DNA from: Mycobacterium lentiflavum
GTDB taxonomy: Bacteria > Actinomycetota > Actinomycetes > Mycobacteriales > Mycobacteriaceae
Assembly: GCF_022374895.2 (NCBI RefSeq)
Contig: NZ_CP092423.2
Span: 372,001-436,000 of the forward strand
DNA length: 64,000 bases
Direction: 5' to 3'
Shown: positions 42,690 to 50,631 of the stretch, piece by piece
Numbering within the stretch: position 1 is the first letter of the stretch
How the letters are laid out: each line of letters starts with the position of its first letter
Made by a program: the position numbers and the translations under genes
The notes under the pieces: model-generated
What the model was told of the DNA's origin: nothing
Database searches by the model: none
What the model saw: only the letters and a program-made list of their open reading frames with translations

Positions 42690-44402
42690 CTAGCCGCAGA
42701 CCGCGCCGATCGCGGCCGAGCTGACCAGCTTGACGTACTTGGCCAGCACTCCGGTCTTGTAACGCGGCGGAGGAGGCATGAAACCCGCTTGGCGAGAAGC
42801 GAATTCGGTCGCGTCGCCGAGCACGTCCAAGGTGCCGCCGGCGACGTCGAGCCGGATCCGGTCGCCGTCGCGCAGGAATGCGATCGGCCCGGCGTCCACG
42901 GCCTCCGGTGCGATGTGTCCCACGCACAGGCCGGTCGTTCCGCCGGAGAACCGGCCGTCGGTGAGCAGTAGCACGTCTTTACCGAGCCCAGCACCCTTGA
43001 TCGCCCCGGTGATGGCCAGCATTTCGCGCATCCCGGGGCCGCCCTTAGGGCCCTCGTAACGGATCACCACCGCGTCGCCCTTGGTGATGGTGCCGTCCTC
43101 GAGCGCGTCCAGGGCGGCTCGCTCCCCATCGAAAACCCTTGCGGTGCCTTCGAACACGTCCGAGTCGAAACCGGCCGACTTGACCACCGCCCCCTCCGGC
43201 GCCAGGCTCCCGCGCAGGATCGTGATCCCGCCCGTCGGGTGGATCGGATCGCTCAGCGCGCGCAGCACCTTGCCGTCCGGGTCGGGCGGCTCGATGGCGG
43301 CCAGGTTCTCGGCCAGGGTGCGCCCGGTCACCGTGAGGCAGTCGCCGTGCAGCAGCCCCGCGTCCAGCAGCGCCTTCATCATCACCGGGACGCCGCCGAT
43401 GTGGTCGACGTGCGACATCACGTGCCGGCCGAACGGCTTGACGTCAGCCAGGTGCGGCACCTTGGACCCGATCCGGCTGAAGTCCTCGAGCGTCAGCGTG
43501 ACCTCGGCCTCGTGCGCGATGGCCAGCAGGTGCAGCACCGCGTTCGTCGAGCCGCCGAACGCCATCACCACCGCGATCGCGTTCTCGAAGGCTTCCTTGG
43601 TGAGGATGTCACGGGCGGTGATGCCGCGGCGCAGCAGTTCAACGACGGCCTGTCCGCTGCGCCGGGCGAACCCGTCGCGTCGGCGGTCGGTGGCCGGGGG
43701 AGCGGCACTGCCGGGCAGCGACATGCCCAGTGCCTCGGCGGCGCTGGCCATCGTGTTGGCGGTGTACATGCCGCCGCACGCCCCCTCGCCGGGGCAGATC
43801 GCGCGCTCGATGGCGTCGACGTCTTGGCGCGACATCAACCCGCGCGAGCAGGCGCCGACGGCCTCGAACGCGTCGATGATCGTCACCTCGCGCTCGCTGC
43901 CGTCGGAGAGTTTGGCCACTCCCGGCAGGATCGACCCCGCGTAGAGGAACACCGACGCCAGGTCCAGACGTGCGGCGGCCATCAGCATGCCGGGCAACGA
44001 CTTGTCACAGCCGGCCAGCAGCACCGAGCCGTCGAGTCGTTCGGCCTGCATCACGGTCTCGACGCTGTCGGCGATCACCTCGCGCGACACCAGGGAGAAG
44101 TGCATGCCCTCGTGGCCCATCGAGATGCCGTCGGAGACCGAGATCGTCCCGAATTCCAAGGGGTAGCCCCCGGCGGCGAACACCCCCTCCTTGACGGCCT
44201 TGGCCAGCCGGTCCAGCGATAGGTTGCACGGCGTGATCTCGTTCCAGGACGAGGCGACGCCGATCTGCGGCTTGGCGAAGTCGTCGTCGTCCATGCCTAC
44301 CGCACGCAGCATGCCCCGGGCGGCGGTCTTTTCCAGACCGTCGGTGACGTCACGACTACGGGGTTTGATGTCGACTTTTGCCGCGTCGGTATGCAGGGCC
44401 AT
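42690..44402 (-). CDS. ilvD: Dihydroxy-acid dehydratase
   Basis: Branched-chain amino-acid enzyme of 570 residues, converting 2,3-dihydroxy-isovalerate and -methylvalerate to the 2-keto acids in the cytoplasm. Cys59 (EITPCN), Cys132 (AGCDKSLPG) and Cys209 ([15 protein letters not shown]) fit the iron-sulfur ligands. [20 protein letters not shown] marks the C-terminal active-site domain. Corresponds to Rv0189c. It is divergent from the copper sensor ricR with only 98 bases between, and its upstream CATACT (44409-44414 on the minus strand) ends six bases before the ATG, a possible leaderless -10. Confidence 0.96.
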   Translation of the reverse strand: MALHTDAAKVDIKPRSRDVTDGLEKTAARGMLRAVGMDDDDFAKPQIGVASSWNEITPCNLSLDRLAKAVKEGVFAAGGYPLEFGTISVSDGISMGHEGMHFSLVSREVIADSVETVMQAERLDGSVLLAGCDKSLPGMLMAAARLDLASVFLYAGSILPGVAKLSDGSEREVTIIDAFEAVGACSRGLMSRQDVDAIERAICPGEGACGGMYTANTMASAAEALGMSLPGSAAPPATDRRRDGFARRSGQAVVELLRRGITARDILTKEAFENAIAVVMAFGGSTNAVLHLLAIAHEAEVTLTLEDFSRIGSKVPHLADVKPFGRHVMSHVDHIGGVPVMMKALLDAGLLHGDCLTVTGRTLAENLAAIEPPDPDGKVLRALSDPIHPTGGITILRGSLAPEGAVVKSAGFDSDVFEGTARVFDGERAALDALEDGTITKGDAVVIRYEGPKGGPGMREMLAITGAIKGAGLGKDVLLLTDGRFSGGTTGLCVGHIAPEAVDAGPIAFLRDGDRIRLDVAGGTLDVLGDATEFASRQAGFMPPPPRYKTGVLAKYVKLVSSAAIGAVCG

Positions 44403-44434
44403 TGATCAAGTATGCGCGGGGTTGACAAGCCAAT

Positions 44435-44464
44435 TTGATGGGTAATACCCCGCTGGGGTATAGG
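44435..44464 (+). promoter_or_regulatory. ricR promoter with autoregulatory RicR operator
   Basis: TACCC-CGCTG-GGGTA (44446-44460) has the same dyad as the mymT site. It sits between TTGATG (44435-44440) and TATAGG (44459-44464), spacing 18, the same placement as at mymT. The gap is shared with ilvD on the other strand. Confidence 0.8.
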
Positions 44465-44500
44465 GTATCGTAGAGGTTTGCCAGCCGCAGAGAGGCCGAG

Positions 44501-44803
44501 ATGACGACTGCACACGGATATTCGCAGCAGAAGGACAATTACGCCAAGCGGCTGCGGCGCATCGAGGGCCAGGTGCGCGGCATCGCGAAGATGATTGAGG
44601 AAGACAAGTACTGTATCGACATCCTTACCCAGATCAGCGCCGTGAACAGCGCGATGCGGTCGGTGGCGCTGAACTTGCTTGACGAGCACCTCGGACACTG
44701 TGTGACCCGTGCCGTCGCCGAGGAGGGGCCAGACGCCTCGGAAAAGGCTCAGGCAAAGTTGGCCGAGGCATCCGCGGCCATCGCGCGTCTCGTTCGTTCC
44801 TGA
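44501..44803 (+). CDS. ricR: Copper-sensing repressor RicR (CsoR family)
   Basis: All-helical CsoR/RcnR-family repressor of 100 residues. The Cu(I) ligand set Cys38-His63-Cys67 is intact (KYCIDILTQ and DEHLGHCVTR). The DNA-contacting N-terminal helix has KRLRRIEGQVRGIAKM. Corresponds to Rv0190. In M. tuberculosis, copper-loaded RicR leaves its operators and derepresses mymT, lpqS, its own gene and others. The two operators in this window support the same circuit here. The gene also ends 139 bases before an MFS exporter. Confidence 0.95.
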   Translation: MTTAHGYSQQKDNYAKRLRRIEGQVRGIAKMIEEDKYCIDILTQISAVNSAMRSVALNLLDEHLGHCVTRAVAEEGPDASEKAQAKLAEASAAIARLVRS

Positions 44804-44942
44804 TCGGTGACGTAGTTGAGACGGTGTTGCGGTCCTAACTTGGCCGAACCCGTTGTTGAGGTGCGTACGGTGAGTCAGTGTGATCGCATTAGGCACGACA
44901 ACCCAGGAACTGGGGAGCCCGGCCGATACCGTATCCCACGCC

Positions 44943-46187
44943 ATGACTGCCGAAACCGGAACAGCCACCGCCACCGCGCGAACGTGGACGCCACGGATCG
45001 CCGTGCAGCTGGCGGTGCTGGCCGCGGCGGCCTTCATCTATGTCACGGCCGAGATCCTGCCGGTCGGTGCGCTGTCCGCGATCTCCCGCGACCTGCATGT
45101 CAGCGTCGTCTACGTCGGCACCCTGCTGACGTGGTATGCACTGGTCGCGGCCCTGACGACGGTTCCGCTGGTGCGCTGGACGGCGCACTGGCCGCGCCGC
45201 CGCGCCCTGATGCTCAGTCTGACTTGCCTGACCGTCTCGCAGGCCATCTCGGCGCTGGCGCCCACCTTCGGGGTGCTGGCGGCCGGACGCGTGCTGTGCG
45301 CGTTCACGCACGGCCTGCTGTGGGCGGTGATCGCCCCGATCGCCACCCGGCTGGTGCCGGCCAGCCACGCGGGCCGCGCGACGACCTCGATCTATGTCGG
45401 GACCAGCCTGGCTCTGGTGGTCGGTAGCCCGCTCACGGCGGCGTTGAGCCTGATGTGGGGCTGGCGGCTGGCGGTGGTGTGTGTGCTGGTCGCCGCGGTC
45501 ATCGTGACGATCGCCGCCCGGGCGATGCTGCCGCAAATGGTGCTCACGCAGGACCAGCTGGCCTGCGTCGGCCCGCGGTCGCGCCACCACCGCAACCCGC
45601 GGTTGATCACCGTCAGCCTGCTCGCGATGGTCGCGGTGACCGGCCATTTCGTCTCCTACACGTACATCTCGGTGGTCATCCGCGACGTCGTCGGCGTCCG
45701 CGGACCGAACCAGGCCTGGTTGCTGGCGGCCTACGGCATGGCGGGACTGCTGTCGGTGCCGCTGGTGGCGCGGCCGCTGGACCGGCGGCCCCGGCGCGCC
45801 ATCATCCTGTGCATGGCGGGCCTGACCGCCGCGTTCGTGGTGCTGACCGTATTGGCGTTCGGCGATCGCACCACCACCGCGGCGAGCGCGCTGGTCGGGA
45901 CCGCCGCGATCGTGCTGTGGGGAGCGATGGCGACCGCGGTGTCGCCCATGATGCAATCCGCCGCGATGCGCAACGGCGCCGACGATCCCGATGGCGCGTC
46001 CGGCCTGTACGTGACGGCGTTCCAGGTCGGCATCATGGCCGGGTCGCTGTCCGGTGGCTTGTTGTACGAGCACAGCGTGGCGACGATGCTCACCGCGTCG
46101 GCGGGTTTGATGGGCATCGCGCTGGTCGGCATTGCGGTCAACAAGCGCATGCTCGACGTTGCTCCGGTAAGCTCACGCGATTCATAG
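44943..46187 (+). CDS. MFS efflux transporter (Rv0191 orthologue)
   Basis: Major-facilitator drug/sugar-efflux protein of 414 residues with about twelve hydrophobic helices, in the DHA1/AraJ-type group (AAFIYVTAEILPVGALSAIS in helix 1 and TRLVPASHAGRATTSIYVG in the helix 4-5 region). ATG at 44943 gives the N-terminus MTAETGTATA seen in mycobacterial relatives; a GTG at 44880, eight bases after TACGGT, is an alternative. Corresponds to Rv0191, implicated in efflux of small antimicrobials. No RicR site lies directly upstream, so copper control is not indicated unless by read-through. Confidence 0.9.
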   Translation: MTAETGTATATARTWTPRIAVQLAVLAAAAFIYVTAEILPVGALSAISRDLHVSVVYVGTLLTWYALVAALTTVPLVRWTAHWPRRRALMLSLTCLTVSQAISALAPTFGVLAAGRVLCAFTHGLLWAVIAPIATRLVPASHAGRATTSIYVGTSLALVVGSPLTAALSLMWGWRLAVVCVLVAAVIVTIAARAMLPQMVLTQDQLACVGPRSRHHRNPRLITVSLLAMVAVTGHFVSYTYISVVIRDVVGVRGPNQAWLLAAYGMAGLLSVPLVARPLDRRPRRAIILCMAGLTAAFVVLTVLAFGDRTTTAASALVGTAAIVLWGAMATAVSPMMQSAAMRNGADDPDGASGLYVTAFQVGIMAGSLSGGLLYEHSVATMLTASAGLMGIALVGIAVNKRMLDVAPVSSRDS

Positions 46188-46305
46188 TCGGGCAGTTCAC
46201 GGTGCCAAAATGGGTGCCGTAGCGGTGTCGTGCCCGGCCCGGATTAGGTAGCTGGGGGCGCCGCTATGCCACACTGGGGTCCAGCAACTGACTGGAGGTA
46301 TGCAT

Positions 46306-47313
46306 ATGTCGGGCTGGACGAGGGCAAGCCTCTTCGCGGCTCTGAACGCAGCCGGCGTCGCCGCTGTGCTGGTGCTGGGCGCCGGGCCGGCGCTGGCCGA
46401 TCCGGACCCGGTTCCCGCCGATCCGAACGTGGTCGCGGCGCCCCCCGCGCCGGCTCCGCCGCCGTTCGAGCTGCCGCCGCTGCCGGGATTGCCGCCCCCG
46501 CCGCCGGGTGACGCGCCGCCTCCGTGGGCGCCGCCCGGCGCCGTGCCGGCCGCGGCCGGTGTTGCCGACGGGCAGGACCCGACTCCGTTCACCGGCACCG
46601 CGCCGTTCGGGACGCCCACGTTCGTGCCGAAGACCGGCTCGATGGTGGGTGTCGCGCAGCCGATCATCATCAACTTCCCGGGACGGGTCGACGACGCCGG
46701 CGCCGCCCAAGCCGCCGTGCACGTCTCGTCGATCCCGCCGGTCCCGGGCAAGTTCTACTGGATGACCCCGACCCAGCTGCGCTGGCGCCCGATCAACTTC
46801 TGGCCCGCCAACACCGCGGTCAACATCGACGCCGGCGGCACCAAGTCGAGTTTCCGGACCGGAGACCAGCTGATCGCCACGGCCGACGACTCGACTCACC
46901 AGTTGACGGTGACCCGCAACGGCACCCTGGAGAAGACCATCCCGATGTCGATGGGGATGACCTCCGGTAACCACCAGACCCCCAACGGCACGTACTACGT
47001 GCAAGAGAAGATGCCGTCGGTGGTGATGGACTCCTCGACCTACGGGGTGCCCGTCAACTCGACCTACGGCTACAAGGTGACCGTCGAGCTGGCCGTTCGG
47101 TTCGACAACGTGGGCGACTTCGTGCACAGCGCGCCGTGGTCGGTGGACGACCAGGGCAAGCGCGACGTCAGTCACGGCTGCATCAACATCAGCCCCAGCA
47201 ACGCCAGGTGGTTTTTCGACAACTTCGGTCCCGGGGATCCGATCATCGTGAAGAACTCCAGTGGCGGGTCGTACAAGAAGAACGACGGCTCCAGCGACTG
47301 GATCACCAACTAG
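46306..47313 (+). CDS. L,D-transpeptidase (Rv0192/LdtMt4-like)
   Basis: Peptidoglycan 3-3 crosslinking enzyme of 335 residues. A signal peptide ([22 protein letters not shown]) is followed by a Pro/Ala-rich linker, an immunoglobulin-like domain ([20 protein letters not shown]) and the YkuD catalytic domain with SHGCINIS. The nucleophile is Cys292, with His about 18 residues upstream in FVHSAPWS. Such enzymes are inhibited by carbapenems. ATG at 46306 is preferred to 46300 because GGAGG lies seven bases before it. The enzyme acts outside the membrane. Confidence 0.92.
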   Translation: MSGWTRASLFAALNAAGVAAVLVLGAGPALADPDPVPADPNVVAAPPAPAPPPFELPPLPGLPPPPPGDAPPPWAPPGAVPAAAGVADGQDPTPFTGTAPFGTPTFVPKTGSMVGVAQPIIINFPGRVDDAGAAQAAVHVSSIPPVPGKFYWMTPTQLRWRPINFWPANTAVNIDAGGTKSSFRTGDQLIATADDSTHQLTVTRNGTLEKTIPMSMGMTSGNHQTPNGTYYVQEKMPSVVMDSSTYGVPVNSTYGYKVTVELAVRFDNVGDFVHSAPWSVDDQGKRDVSHGCINISPSNARWFFDNFGPGDPIIVKNSSGGSYKKNDGSSDWITN

Positions 47314-47455
47314 CCCGCGGCGGCCGCGTCGAGATTGTTCGTGACGACGACGCGGTCCTCGGTGCCCCGACGTGTCGGCCCCGATTCGGTTGGCTTGGTT
47401 GGTGATTCGCGCGCAGAAGCGTCGGGCGCGGCACGTCGACTGACAGGCTGAAGGT

Positions 47456-47479
47456 GTCCGCACGGTGGTAAGTGCGGAC
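47456..47479. repeat. Inverted repeat GTCCGCAC-N8-GTGCGGAC
   Basis: Perfect 8-base GC-rich arms around an 8-base centre, midway in the untranslated gap. It could fold into a strong RNA hairpin or bind a dimeric protein. No T-tract follows, so a classical intrinsic terminator is unlikely, though mycobacterial terminators often lack one. Confidence 0.6.
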
Positions 47480-47735
47480 GGTGTCATGCGCCTGCTTGGC
47501 GACGACTTGACGGTCGGGTCCGATCACCATCGCGGCGGGAGGTGTTGCCGTCAAAGCCTTTTCGATACGGGTGTCGCCGTCGGCGACCGCCCGGATAGCA
47601 ATCTCGTCACCGCAATGTGTTCGAGGTGCGGTGGGCCGCTGGTAGTGAAGCCGCCGAAGATCGTTGCGGCGCCACGAGCTGCCGCAACGCCTGATTACCG
47701 CCAATTCAGCCCGAGAGCTTCCGCCTTACGGCCGG

Positions 47736-47757
47736 TTATGTATAGCATCATACATAA
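47736..47757. promoter_or_regulatory. Palindrome TTATGTAT-N6-ATACATAA, candidate TetR operator
   Basis: A 22-base AT-rich dyad with perfect 8-base arms ends 17 bases before the TetR-family start codon at 47775. Size and position fit an autoregulatory TetR operator that overlaps the promoter of the regulator and the oxidoreductase downstream. Confidence 0.65.
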
Positions 47758-47774
47758 GCCGAAAAGGGGTGGCG

Positions 47775-48362
47775 ATGCGCAGTCCACGTGAGCGGATGGT
47801 GATCTCCGCTGCGCTGTTGATCCGGGAACGGGGCGCACACGCCACCGCGATCTCCGACGTTCTCGAGCACAGCGGGGCGCCGCGCGGTTCGGCCTATCAC
47901 TACTTCCCGGGTGGTCGCACCCAGCTGCTCTGCGAGGCGGTCGACTACGCCGGCGAACACGTCGGCGCCATTATCGGCAAGGCCTGCAGCAGCCTCGACC
48001 TGCTGGACACGCTGATCGACAAGTACCGCCGCCAGTTGCTCGACAGCGATTACCGGGCCGGTTGCCCGATCGTGGCGGTCTCCGTCGAGTCGGGCTTCGA
48101 AACCGACGATGCACAGGACCGCGAGCGGATGGCCCCCGTCATCGAACGGGCGGCCGCGGTGTTCGACCGGTGGAACGGCCAGGTCGCGCAGCGGCTGATC
48201 GCCGACGGCATACCTGCGGTGCAGGCAAGCGAACTCGCGGTGCTGACCACCTCGGCGCTCGAGGGCGCCATCGTGTTGGCCCGGGTGCGGCGCGACGTGG
48301 CGCCGCTGGATCTCATTCACCGTCAGCTGCGCAATTCGCTGCTGGCTGCCTTGAAGAAGTAG
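47775..48362 (+). CDS. TetR-family regulator (Rv0196 orthologue)
   Basis: Repressor of 195 residues. The N-terminal helix-turn-helix is near residues 24-45 (AISDVLEHSGAPRGSAYHYF). The C-terminal ligand domain carries CPIVAVSVESGFETDDAQD, typical of the LmrA/YxaF-like TetR group. ATG at 47775 with AAAAGGGG upstream gives the standard N-terminus; a frame reaching back to 47664 crosses the operator palindrome and is rejected. It precedes the molybdopterin oxidoreductase by 19 bases, its likely target, as Rv0196-Rv0197 in M. tuberculosis. Confidence 0.9.
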   Translation: MRSPRERMVISAALLIRERGAHATAISDVLEHSGAPRGSAYHYFPGGRTQLLCEAVDYAGEHVGAIIGKACSSLDLLDTLIDKYRRQLLDSDYRAGCPIVAVSVESGFETDDAQDRERMAPVIERAAAVFDRWNGQVAQRLIADGIPAVQASELAVLTTSALEGAIVLARVRRDVAPLDLIHRQLRNSLLAALKK

Positions 48363-48381
48363 CTCGAAAGGAAGTCCCGCG

Positions 48382-50631
48382 ATGGCCGCTGATTGGCAGT
48401 CGACCGCATGCATCCTCTGCGAATGCAACTGCGGCATCGTCGTACAAGTCGAAGATCGCACGCTGTCGCGCATCCGCGGCGACAAGAACCACCCGGCATC
48501 GCAGGGTTACACCTGCAACAAGGCGCTGCGGCTGGACCACTACCAGAACAACCGCGCCCGACTGACCTCGCCGATGCGCCGCCGCCCCGACGGCAGCTAC
48601 GAGGAAATCGATTGGGACACCGCGATTGTCGAGATCGCCGAGGGTTTCAAGCGCATCCGCGACAGCTACGGCGGCGACAAGATCTTCTACTACGGCGGCG
48701 GCGGGCAGGGCAACCACCTGGGCGGGGCCTACAGCGGCGCCTTCCTCAAGGCATTGGGGTCGAAGTACCGCTCGAATGCGTTGGCACAGGAGAAGACCGG
48801 CGAAGCCTGGGTGGATGCGCAGCTGTACGGCGGCCACACCCGGGGCGAGTTCGAGCACGCCGAAGTGTCGGTGTTCGTCGGAAAGAATCCGTGGATGTCG
48901 CAGAGCTTCCCCCGGGCCCGGGTAGTGCTCAACGAGATCGCCAAGGACCCCAACCGATCGCTGATCGTAATCGACCCCGTCGTCACCGACACGGCGAAGA
49001 TGTCCGACTTCCATCTGCGGGTACGACCGGGCACCGACGCCTGGTGCCTGGCCGCTCTGGCCGCCGTGCTGGTTCAGGAAAACCTATGCAACGAAGCGTT
49101 TCTCGCCGAGCATGTGCACGGTGTCGAGGCCGTGCGTGACGCGTTGCGCGATGTACCGGTCGCAGACTACGCGCAGCGCTGCGGTGTGGACGAGGAGTTG
49201 TTGCGGACCGCCGCGCGGCGCATCGGCTCCGCGGAGAGCGTCTCGGTATTCGAAGACCTCGGAATTCAACAGGCCCCCAACAGCACCCTGAGCTCCTACC
49301 TGAACAAGCTGCTCTGGATCTTGACCGGCAACTTCGCGAAAAAGGGCGGCCAGCACCTACATTCGTCGATGGCGTCGCTGTTCAGTACGGTATCGGGCCG
49401 CACCCCGGTCACCGGGGCGCCCATCATTGCCGGCCTGATCCCGTCCAATGTCGTGCCCGAGGAGATCCTCACCGACCACCCGGACCGGTTCCGGGCGATG
49501 ATCGTCGAGAGCGGTAATCCCGCGCACTCGCTGGCCGATTCGACGGCTTGCCGGGAGGCCTTTGCGTCGCTGGAGCTGATGGTGGTCGTCGACGTCGCGA
49601 TGACCGAGACCGCCCGGCTGGCGCACTACGTGTTGCCGGCGGCGTCGCAGTACGAGAAGACCGAGGCCACCTTCTTCAATTTCGAGTTCCCGCACAACGG
49701 CTTTCACCTGCGTCGACCACTGCTGAAACCGCTCGAGGGAACACTGCCCGAACCGGAGATCTGGGCCCGGCTGGTGCGCGCCCTCGGTGTCCTCGACGAC
49801 GCGGAGCTACGGCCGCTGCGCGAGGCCGCCGAGCGGGGCCGCGAGGCGTACGCCGAAGCATTTCTGAACGCCGTCGCGGGCAATCCAACGATGGCGCGGC
49901 TGGTTCCCTATGTGCTCTACGAAACGCTCGGGCCGACGCTGCCCGAGGGCATGGCCGGGGCCGCCGCGGTGTGGGGGCTGGCGCAGAAGACGGCGATGAC
50001 TTATCCCGAGGCCGTGCGACGGGCCGGTCACGCCGACGGCAACGCGCTGTTCGAGGCCATCCTGAACAGCCCGTCGGGGGTAGTCTTCACCGCGCACAAC
50101 TACGCGGACGACTTCGCGTTGATCAGCCACTCCGACCACAAGATCGCCCTCGAAATCCCGGAAATGCTGCGCGATTTGCGGGCCCTGGCTGCCGCGCCGC
50201 CACAACTGACCACCGCGGAACTGCCGATCGTGCTCTCGGTGGGGGAGCGGCGGGCCTACACCGCGAACGACATTATCCGCGACCCGTCCTGGCGAAAACG
50301 CGACGCCGACGGAGCGCTGCGGGTCAGCGTGGAGGATGCCCACGACCTCGGGCTCGTGGACGGCTGTCGGGCGCGCATCACCACTGCGGCCGGCAGCGCC
50401 GAGGCGACTGTCGAGATCACCGAGACGATGCTGCCCGGACATGCGGCCCTGCCCAACGGTTTTGGGCTCGACTACATCGAGGATGACGGCCGAACCGTCG
50501 TCCCCGGTGTGGCGCCGAACGCGTTGACGTCGACCGGGTGGCGTGACTCCTACGCCGGAACGCCGTGGCACAAGCACGTGCCGGCGCGCATCGAGGCATT
50601 GGCGCTTGTTCGCCAGGCTGCTGGGGCCTAG
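48382..50631 (+). CDS. Molybdopterin-dependent oxidoreductase (Rv0197 orthologue)
   Basis: Large catalytic subunit of the DMSO-reductase/formate-dehydrogenase superfamily, 749 residues. An N-terminal [4Fe-4S] motif uses Cys10, Cys13, Cys17 and a later Cys (GYTCNK). The bis-MGD domain includes KIFYYGGGGQGNHLGGAYSG and the C-terminal dinucleotide-binding beta-barrel LPNGFGLDYIED. No twin-arginine signal is present, so it is cytoplasmic. The substrate and electron partner are unknown, and no small subunit lies nearby. It ends four bases inside the convergent zmp1 coding end. Confidence 0.9.
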   Translation: MAADWQSTACILCECNCGIVVQVEDRTLSRIRGDKNHPASQGYTCNKALRLDHYQNNRARLTSPMRRRPDGSYEEIDWDTAIVEIAEGFKRIRDSYGGDKIFYYGGGGQGNHLGGAYSGAFLKALGSKYRSNALAQEKTGEAWVDAQLYGGHTRGEFEHAEVSVFVGKNPWMSQSFPRARVVLNEIAKDPNRSLIVIDPVVTDTAKMSDFHLRVRPGTDAWCLAALAAVLVQENLCNEAFLAEHVHGVEAVRDALRDVPVADYAQRCGVDEELLRTAARRIGSAESVSVFEDLGIQQAPNSTLSSYLNKLLWILTGNFAKKGGQHLHSSMASLFSTVSGRTPVTGAPIIAGLIPSNVVPEEILTDHPDRFRAMIVESGNPAHSLADSTACREAFASLELMVVVDVAMTETARLAHYVLPAASQYEKTEATFFNFEFPHNGFHLRRPLLKPLEGTLPEPEIWARLVRALGVLDDAELRPLREAAERGREAYAEAFLNAVAGNPTMARLVPYVLYETLGPTLPEGMAGAAAVWGLAQKTAMTYPEAVRRAGHADGNALFEAILNSPSGVVFTAHNYADDFALISHSDHKIALEIPEMLRDLRALAAAPPQLTTAELPIVLSVGERRAYTANDIIRDPSWRKRDADGALRVSVEDAHDLGLVDGCRARITTAAGSAEATVEITETMLPGHAALPNGFGLDYIEDDGRTVVPGVAPNALTSTGWRDSYAGTPWHKHVPARIEALALVRQAAGA

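Larger units (their letters stand above)
47314..47774. other. 461-bp gap without a convincing gene
   Basis: In M. tuberculosis three genes (Rv0193c-Rv0195) lie here. This gap holds no frame with a family signature on either strand. The reading frames present (for example 47303-47704 minus and 47465-47791 plus) contain clustered Arg/Pro/Ser codons typical of shadows, although a stretch of the minus frame (GDEIAIRAVADGDTRIEKAL) could be a decayed remnant. It contains the hairpin at 47456-47479 and the TetR operator at 47736-47757. Confidence 0.55.

Noticed and set aside
44422..44427. Consensus TTGACA upstream of ricR as its -35 element
   Set aside because: The best -10 at normal spacing is poor, whereas TTGATG-N18-TATAGG encloses the RicR operator in the same way as the mymT promoter. 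TTGACA may still contribute but is not preferred.
47303..47791. Two short frames in the untranslated gap (47303-47704 minus, 47465-47791 plus)
   Set aside because: Neither has a ribosome-binding site, recognisable domain or conserved-looking composition along its length; the plus frame also runs through the TetR operator. Kept only as possible decayed remnants in the gap entry.
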